From: an uncultured Dehalococcoidia bacterium | GTDB taxonomy: Bacteria; Chloroflexota; Dehalococcoidia; Tepidiformales; Tepidiformaceae | NCBI GenBank assembly: GCA_937864275.1 | Contig: CALMIW010000706.1 | Coordinates: forward strand, 1 to 7,779 | Reading direction: 5' to 3' | Length of the DNA: 7,779 bases | Shown here: positions 4,700 through 7,779 of the stretch, one piece after another | Position numbering within the stretch: position 1 is the first letter of the stretch | Layout: each line of letters starts with the position of its first letter | The notes under the pieces: model-generated | Databases searched by the model: none | Told to the model about the DNA's origin: nothing | The model's input: only the letters and a program-made list of their open reading frames with translations | Translations under genes and position numbers: made by a program

Positions 4700-5584
4700 A
4701 TGTCTCAGACAGGTACCTGGGCGGTAAAAGTCGGCCTGGCCCAAATGCTCAAGGGCGGCGTCATCATGGACGTTGTCACCCCCGAACACGCCCGCATCGC
4801 CGAGGAGGCCGGCGCCTGCGCCGTCATGGCCCTCGAGCGCGTCCCTTCCGATATCCGTAAGGACGGCGGCGTCGCCCGCATGAGCGACCCGGAGATGATC
4901 GCCGGCATCATCGATGCCGTGACCATCCCCGTGATGGCCAAGGCCCGCATCGGCCACTTCGTCGAAGCCGACGTCCTCCAGGCCCTCGGCATCGACTACA
5001 TCGACGAGTCCGAAGTCCTCACCCCCGCCGACGAGACGCACCACATCGACAAGCACCAGTACAAGGTCCCCTTCGTCTGCGGCTGCCGGACCCCCGGCGA
5101 AGCCCTCCGCCGCATCGGCGAAGGCGCCGCGATGATCCGCCCCAAGGGCGAAGCCGGCACCGGCGACATCGTCGAAGCCGTCCGCCACATGCGCACCGTC
5201 CAGGACGAAATCCGCCGCATCCGCACCATGGCCGATGAGGAGATCTACACCACGGCGAAGGAACTCGGCGCCCCGCTGGAACTCGTCCTCCAGGTAAAGC
5301 GCGAGGGCCGTCTTCCCGTCGTGAACTTCGCGGCCGGTGGCGTCGCCACCCCGGCCGACGCCGCGCTCATGATGCGCCTCGGCGCCGACGGCGTGTTCGT
5401 CGGTTCCGGCATCTTCAAGTCCGAAAACCCGCCGCTTGTCGCGAAGGCCATCGTCGAAGCGACCACGCACTTCAACGATCCGGAGGTCATCGCCCGCGTC
5501 AGCCGCGGCCTCGGCAAGGCGATGCCCGGCATCAGCGTCTCCTCACTCCATGAGAAGGAACTGCTCGCCACCCGCGGCTGGTAA
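4700..5584 (+). CDS. pdxS: Pyridoxal 5'-phosphate synthase, synthase subunit PdxS
   Basis: Cytoplasmic PLP synthase subunit of the DXP-independent vitamin B6 route. It condenses ribose 5-phosphate, glyceraldehyde 3-phosphate and ammonia, the last supplied by the glutaminase PdxT. 294 aa, full family length. The known active-site residues fall at the canonical numbers: Asp24 (GGVIMDVV), Lys81 (VMAKARIGH) and Lys149 (IRPKGEAGTGDI). The phosphate-binding part of the barrel is seen in VNFAAGGVATPADAALMM and GADGVFVGSGIFKS. ATG 4700 is supported by AGGAG eight bases upstream. No pdxT follows, although pdxST pairs are the common arrangement. Instead there is a strong terminator 30 nt after the stop, so the glutaminase must be encoded elsewhere. 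The gene is divergent from small ORF A, with 255 bp between them. Confidence 0.98.
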   Translation: MSQTGTWAVKVGLAQMLKGGVIMDVVTPEHARIAEEAGACAVMALERVPSDIRKDGGVARMSDPEMIAGIIDAVTIPVMAKARIGHFVEADVLQALGIDYIDESEVLTPADETHHIDKHQYKVPFVCGCRTPGEALRRIGEGAAMIRPKGEAGTGDIVEAVRHMRTVQDEIRRIRTMADEEIYTTAKELGAPLELVLQVKREGRLPVVNFAAGGVATPADAALMMRLGADGVFVGSGIFKSENPPLVAKAIVEATTHFNDPEVIARVSRGLGKAMPGISVSSLHEKELLATRGW

Positions 5585-5614
5585 CTCAAACACCCCTGCC
5601 GCATCACCTTTCGC

Positions 5615-5648
5615 AAAGCCCGGCCAATCCTGGCCGGGCTTTTCTCTT
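5615..5648 (+). terminator. Intrinsic terminator of pdxS
   Basis: A perfect 12-bp stem: AAAGCCCGGCCA (5615-5626), loop ATCC (5627-5630), TGGCCGGGCTTT (5631-5642). It is followed by a T-rich tract ending at 5648 (TTTTCTCTT from 5640). This is a textbook Rho-independent terminator 30 nt after the pdxS stop. The A-rich 5' side makes it weakly bidirectional in form. Its tail touches the -35 of the next gene. Confidence 0.93.
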
Positions 5649-5674
5649 GCATTCTCGTCGCGAGGATTTATAGT
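5647..5674 (+). promoter_or_regulatory. Candidate sigma-70 promoter of the MFS exporter gene
   Basis: TTGCAT (5647-5652, 3 of 6), a 16-nt spacer and TATAGT (5669-5674, 5 of 6). It starts immediately after the pdxS terminator, predicts a start near 5681 and leaves a leader of about 47 nt. No other promoter-like sequence is seen before ATG 5728. Confidence 0.5.
5651..5667. promoter_or_regulatory. Operator-like palindrome between -35 and -10
   Basis: ATTCTCG-TCG-CGAGGAT: AT.CTCG on the left is the reverse complement of CGAG.AT on the right, with one mismatched pair. It fills the spacer of the exporter promoter, the classic place for a TetR- or MarR-type repressor of a drug exporter. No regulator gene is present in the window. 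The palindrome is short enough that chance cannot be excluded. Confidence 0.4.
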
Positions 5675-5727
5675 TAGTTGCACGAAAGGACCGACATCCC
5701 AACAGGGCCGTCCCCCGGTGTAATGCC

Positions 5728-7272
5728 ATGCTTCGCGCCCCCGTCGCCCCCGGAAAGTGGTACACGCTCATCGCCACCTGCCTTGGCCTGGGCATGCTGA
5801 TGATCGACACGTTCATCGTGAACGTGGCCTTCCCGGCAATCGGCCGCGACCTCGATGCCAGCCTCAGCACCGCCGAGTGGACCGTCACCGGCTACGTCCT
5901 CATGACGGGAGTCTTCCCTATCGCTGCGGGGCGCCTGGGCGACATCTTCGGCAGGCGCAGGGTCTACCTCCTCGGCCTGCTCGTCTTCGTGGCTTCGTCC
6001 GCGCTCTGCGGGCTCGCCCAGAACATCGAACAACTGGTGGTCTATCGCGTCCTCCAGGGCCTCGGCGCAGCGACGATGATGCCCCTCACCCTCAGCATCA
6101 TCACCAACGCCTTCCCCGCGGAGCAACGAGGTCTCGCCATCGGTATCTGGGGCGGCGTTTCCGGCCTCGGACTCATCGCCGGGCCCGTCATCGGTGGCCT
6201 CCTCGTCAATGGCGACGAATGGCGCTGGGTGTTCCTCGTGAACATCCCGGTCGGTATCGCCGCCCTCTCCCTCGCGATGGCATGGGTGCCCGAATCGCGC
6301 GACACCAACGCCCCCCGTTACCTGGACTGGCGCGGCCTCGTCGCCCTCTCCGGTGCGCTCTTTCTCCTCCTCTTCGGCCTCACGCGCGGCAACGAGGAAG
6401 GATGGACCTCGCCCGTCATCGTCGCGAGCTTCGCCGCCGGCGCGGCGCTGCTTCCCGTCTTCGTCGTCATCGAGCGCCGGATGCGCTTCCCCCTCGTCGA
6501 TCTCACGCTCTTCCGCAGTTGGCCGTTCGTCATGGCCTGCCTCAGCGCCGGGCTGTTCTCCGCGGCCGTCTTCGGCTCGCAGCCGTTCACCAGCCTCTTC
6601 ATGCAGAACTACCTGGGCTTCAGCCCGCTCAAAGGCGGCCTCGCGTTCATCCCGGCAACGGCGCTTGTCGCGCTGCTTATGCCCGTCTCCGGGATCCTCG
6701 GGCAGCGCCTCGGCCGCCAGATCCGCCTGATCATCATCGCCGGCTCGGTCTCGGTTGCCATCTCGTTCGTCTACCTGCTCCGGCTGGATACCTCCAGCGG
6801 CTACGTCGACGGGCTGCTCCCGGCGTTCATCCTGCGCGGCCTCGGCATCGGGCTCTTCATGTCGGCCACGTCTTTCGCCGTGGTCAGCGCGATGCCTGTG
6901 CAGAAGTCCGGCCTCGCTTCGGGCACGCTCACCATGGCCAGGAACATAGGCACCTCGGTCGGCGTCGCCGTCTTCGGCGCGGTTTTCCTCCAATCGGTCG
7001 ATGCCAACCTTCCCGGCCAGCTCGAAGCCGCCGGGGTCGCGCCCGAAGAGGCGGCCGCCTACGAAGCCGCCGCGCGCCACTTCGTCCCCGCTGGTGAAGG
7101 CGAAATCCGCGAAGTCACGCGCGGCGCCGTCGTCGATGGCTTCCTCGCCGTCTCGGTCGTCGGCCTCGGTATCTGCATCCTCGCGGCCGGCGCAGGCACC
7201 GCCATCCGCTACCGCAAGCCCGCCGCCGTCACCGCCCCCGTCCCGGCCACCGCAGGTGCGGCCGGACAGTGA
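5728..7272 (+). CDS. MFS exporter, DHA2 (EmrB/QacA) family
   Basis: Inner-membrane proton-coupled exporter, 514 aa, with about fourteen hydrophobic segments by eye, the size and topology of the DHA2 drug:H+ antiporters. Motif D1 is IDTFIVNVAFP (26-36), motif A GRLGDIFGRRR (68-78), motif B YRVLQGLGAA (106-115), and motif C GLGLIAGPVIGG (146-157), the antiporter signature. EWRWVFLVNIPVG follows the fifth segment. An Ala/Glu-rich loop (about 425-460) precedes the last membrane segment, and the tail is short and Ala/Pro-rich. No Shine-Dalgarno site is obvious, and no other in-frame start lies between the promoter and ATG 5728. No partner membrane-fusion or outer-membrane protein is encoded nearby, so direct export across a single membrane is plausible. 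The substrate is unknown. Confidence 0.94.
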   Translation: MLRAPVAPGKWYTLIATCLGLGMLMIDTFIVNVAFPAIGRDLDASLSTAEWTVTGYVLMTGVFPIAAGRLGDIFGRRRVYLLGLLVFVASSALCGLAQNIEQLVVYRVLQGLGAATMMPLTLSIITNAFPAEQRGLAIGIWGGVSGLGLIAGPVIGGLLVNGDEWRWVFLVNIPVGIAALSLAMAWVPESRDTNAPRYLDWRGLVALSGALFLLLFGLTRGNEEGWTSPVIVASFAAGAALLPVFVVIERRMRFPLVDLTLFRSWPFVMACLSAGLFSAAVFGSQPFTSLFMQNYLGFSPLKGGLAFIPATALVALLMPVSGILGQRLGRQIRLIIIAGSVSVAISFVYLLRLDTSSGYVDGLLPAFILRGLGIGLFMSATSFAVVSAMPVQKSGLASGTLTMARNIGTSVGVAVFGAVFLQSVDANLPGQLEAAGVAPEEAAAYEAAARHFVPAGEGEIREVTRGAVVDGFLAVSVVGLGICILAAGAGTAIRYRKPAAVTAPVPATAGAAGQ

Positions 7273-7321
7273 TGCCTCCCGGCCCGTAGACCCCGGCATC
7301 GCCCTCGCCAACAATGGATCG

Positions 7322-7779
7322 GTGGCATCTTCCTCGAACCTTCGCGCCCAGCTCCAGCCGGTGCTCCAGCTCCTCTTCGAAGGGGCCGCCGATGGAAGCT
7401 GGCGCCGGTGCATCGTCACACCATCGCGCCAGGCCGCCAAATACGTGCCCTGGGACAAGTTCGTCGCCCAGCCCGTGAGACTCTCCCGCGGGCCAGCGGT
7501 CAAGCTCGTCACCCGCCAGGGCAACCGCGAGTCGACCTCGACACTCACGCTCGAACAGTGGCCGGCCCGCCTCGAAGAAGCCCTTGAAGCCGGGCCCTGC
7601 AACCTCGACGTCCTCTCGCGCGACTACGACTGGCACGCCCGCCGCACCCGCGACGGCCGCTGGCTGGTCACGCGCTCGAAGCCGTCGCTGGCCCGGCCGG
7701 CAGCGCAGCCCGAGGAACCTGCCGGCCACGACCGCGTCCGCCGCCACCCGCTCTCGCCGAACAACGAGCGGGTCCAGCG
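7322..7779 (+). CDS. N-terminal part of a SAM-dependent methyltransferase-like protein (3' end cut off by window)
   Basis: The frame stays open to the right edge; 152 residues are visible from GTG 7322. Segments include LRAQLQPVLQLLFEGAADG, KYVPWDKFVAQPVRLSRGP, a stretch on TLTLEQWPARLEEAL, then WLVTRSKPSL and HDRVRRHPLSP. From memory, this order (RPV-like strand, a helix after the N..P-like turn, a KKGK/RSKPS stretch, then HNR.K..L) matches the N-terminal region found ahead of the methyltransferase domain in a family of bacterial SAM-dependent methyltransferases. The catalytic motifs would lie beyond the window, so the function is unproven. The start is uncertain: no ribosome site precedes GTG 7322, and an in-frame GTG at 7256 would overlap the exporter gene by 17 bases. 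Codon use matches the neighbouring genes. Co-transcription with the exporter gene is likely. Confidence 0.55.
   Translation, partial: MASSSNLRAQLQPVLQLLFEGAADGSWRRCIVTPSRQAAKYVPWDKFVAQPVRLSRGPAVKLVTRQGNRESTSTLTLEQWPARLEEALEAGPCNLDVLSRDYDWHARRTRDGRWLVTRSKPSLARPAAQPEEPAGHDRVRRHPLSPNNERVQ

Noticed and set aside
4251..4727. 158-codon plus-strand frame before pdxS
   Set aside because: It is antisense to ORF A, crosses the pdxS promoter region and runs into pdxS in another frame; no motif or ribosome site.
5674..7602. 642-codon open frame on the minus strand
   Set aside because: It lies entirely antisense to the MFS gene and its flanks. The translation is a low-complexity Asp/Glu/Gly/Arg/Ala mix as expected from the complement of GC-biased codons, with no domain. 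The plus-strand frame has clear MFS motifs.
7229..7747. 172-codon minus-strand frame at the right end
   Set aside because: The plus strand here encodes a protein-like sequence open to the window edge that resembles a known family; the minus frame looks like its shadow.
1..7779. tRNA, rRNA, CRISPR, transposon ends or phage genes
   Set aside because: No array of regular repeats with spacers, no transposase or integrase frame, and no tRNA-like cloverleaf or rRNA core sequence was recognised by eye.

Overview
The window is high-GC bacterial DNA with strongly C-biased third codon positions (ATC, CTC, GTC and GCC dominate). Gene content and the style of the PurA and PdxS proteins would suit a free-living high-GC lineage such as Chloroflexota. 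That placement is an impression from protein style, not a computed result. No rRNA, tRNA, CRISPR array, insertion sequence or phage gene was found.

Layout from left to right. (1) The 3' part of a dipeptide/oligopeptide ABC-transporter operon: a DppB-type permease cut by the left edge, directly followed (TAAATG) by a DppC-type permease. (2) A 102-nt gap with a near-palindrome, a plausible sigma-70 promoter and a GC-rich hairpin, leading into purA (adenylosuccinate synthetase). (3) Tandem hairpins with a UUCG loop, a likely purA terminator, then a RimJ/RimL-like GNAT acetyltransferase gene that may be leaderless. (4) A section on the minus strand (about 3850-4536) holding two small reading frames with strong Shine-Dalgarno sites. 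Their N-termini align without gaps, and the DNA upstream of both carries the same 11-bp-phased direct repeat at nearly the same distance. This is the least conventional part of the window. (5) A 255-bp divergent regulatory region leading to pdxS (pyridoxal phosphate synthase, synthase subunit), which ends in a strong intrinsic terminator and has no pdxT beside it. (6) A promoter with an operator-like palindrome between -35 and -10, then a DHA2-type MFS exporter gene. (7) A gene running off the right edge whose visible part resembles the N-terminal region of a SAM-dependent methyltransferase-like family.

The genes do not form one pathway. Peptide uptake, AMP synthesis, PLP synthesis and drug/solute export are separate transcription units, each with its own control signals. 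The most useful leads are the duplicated small-protein cassette with its phased repeats and the operator-like palindromes in front of purA, pdxS and the exporter gene.
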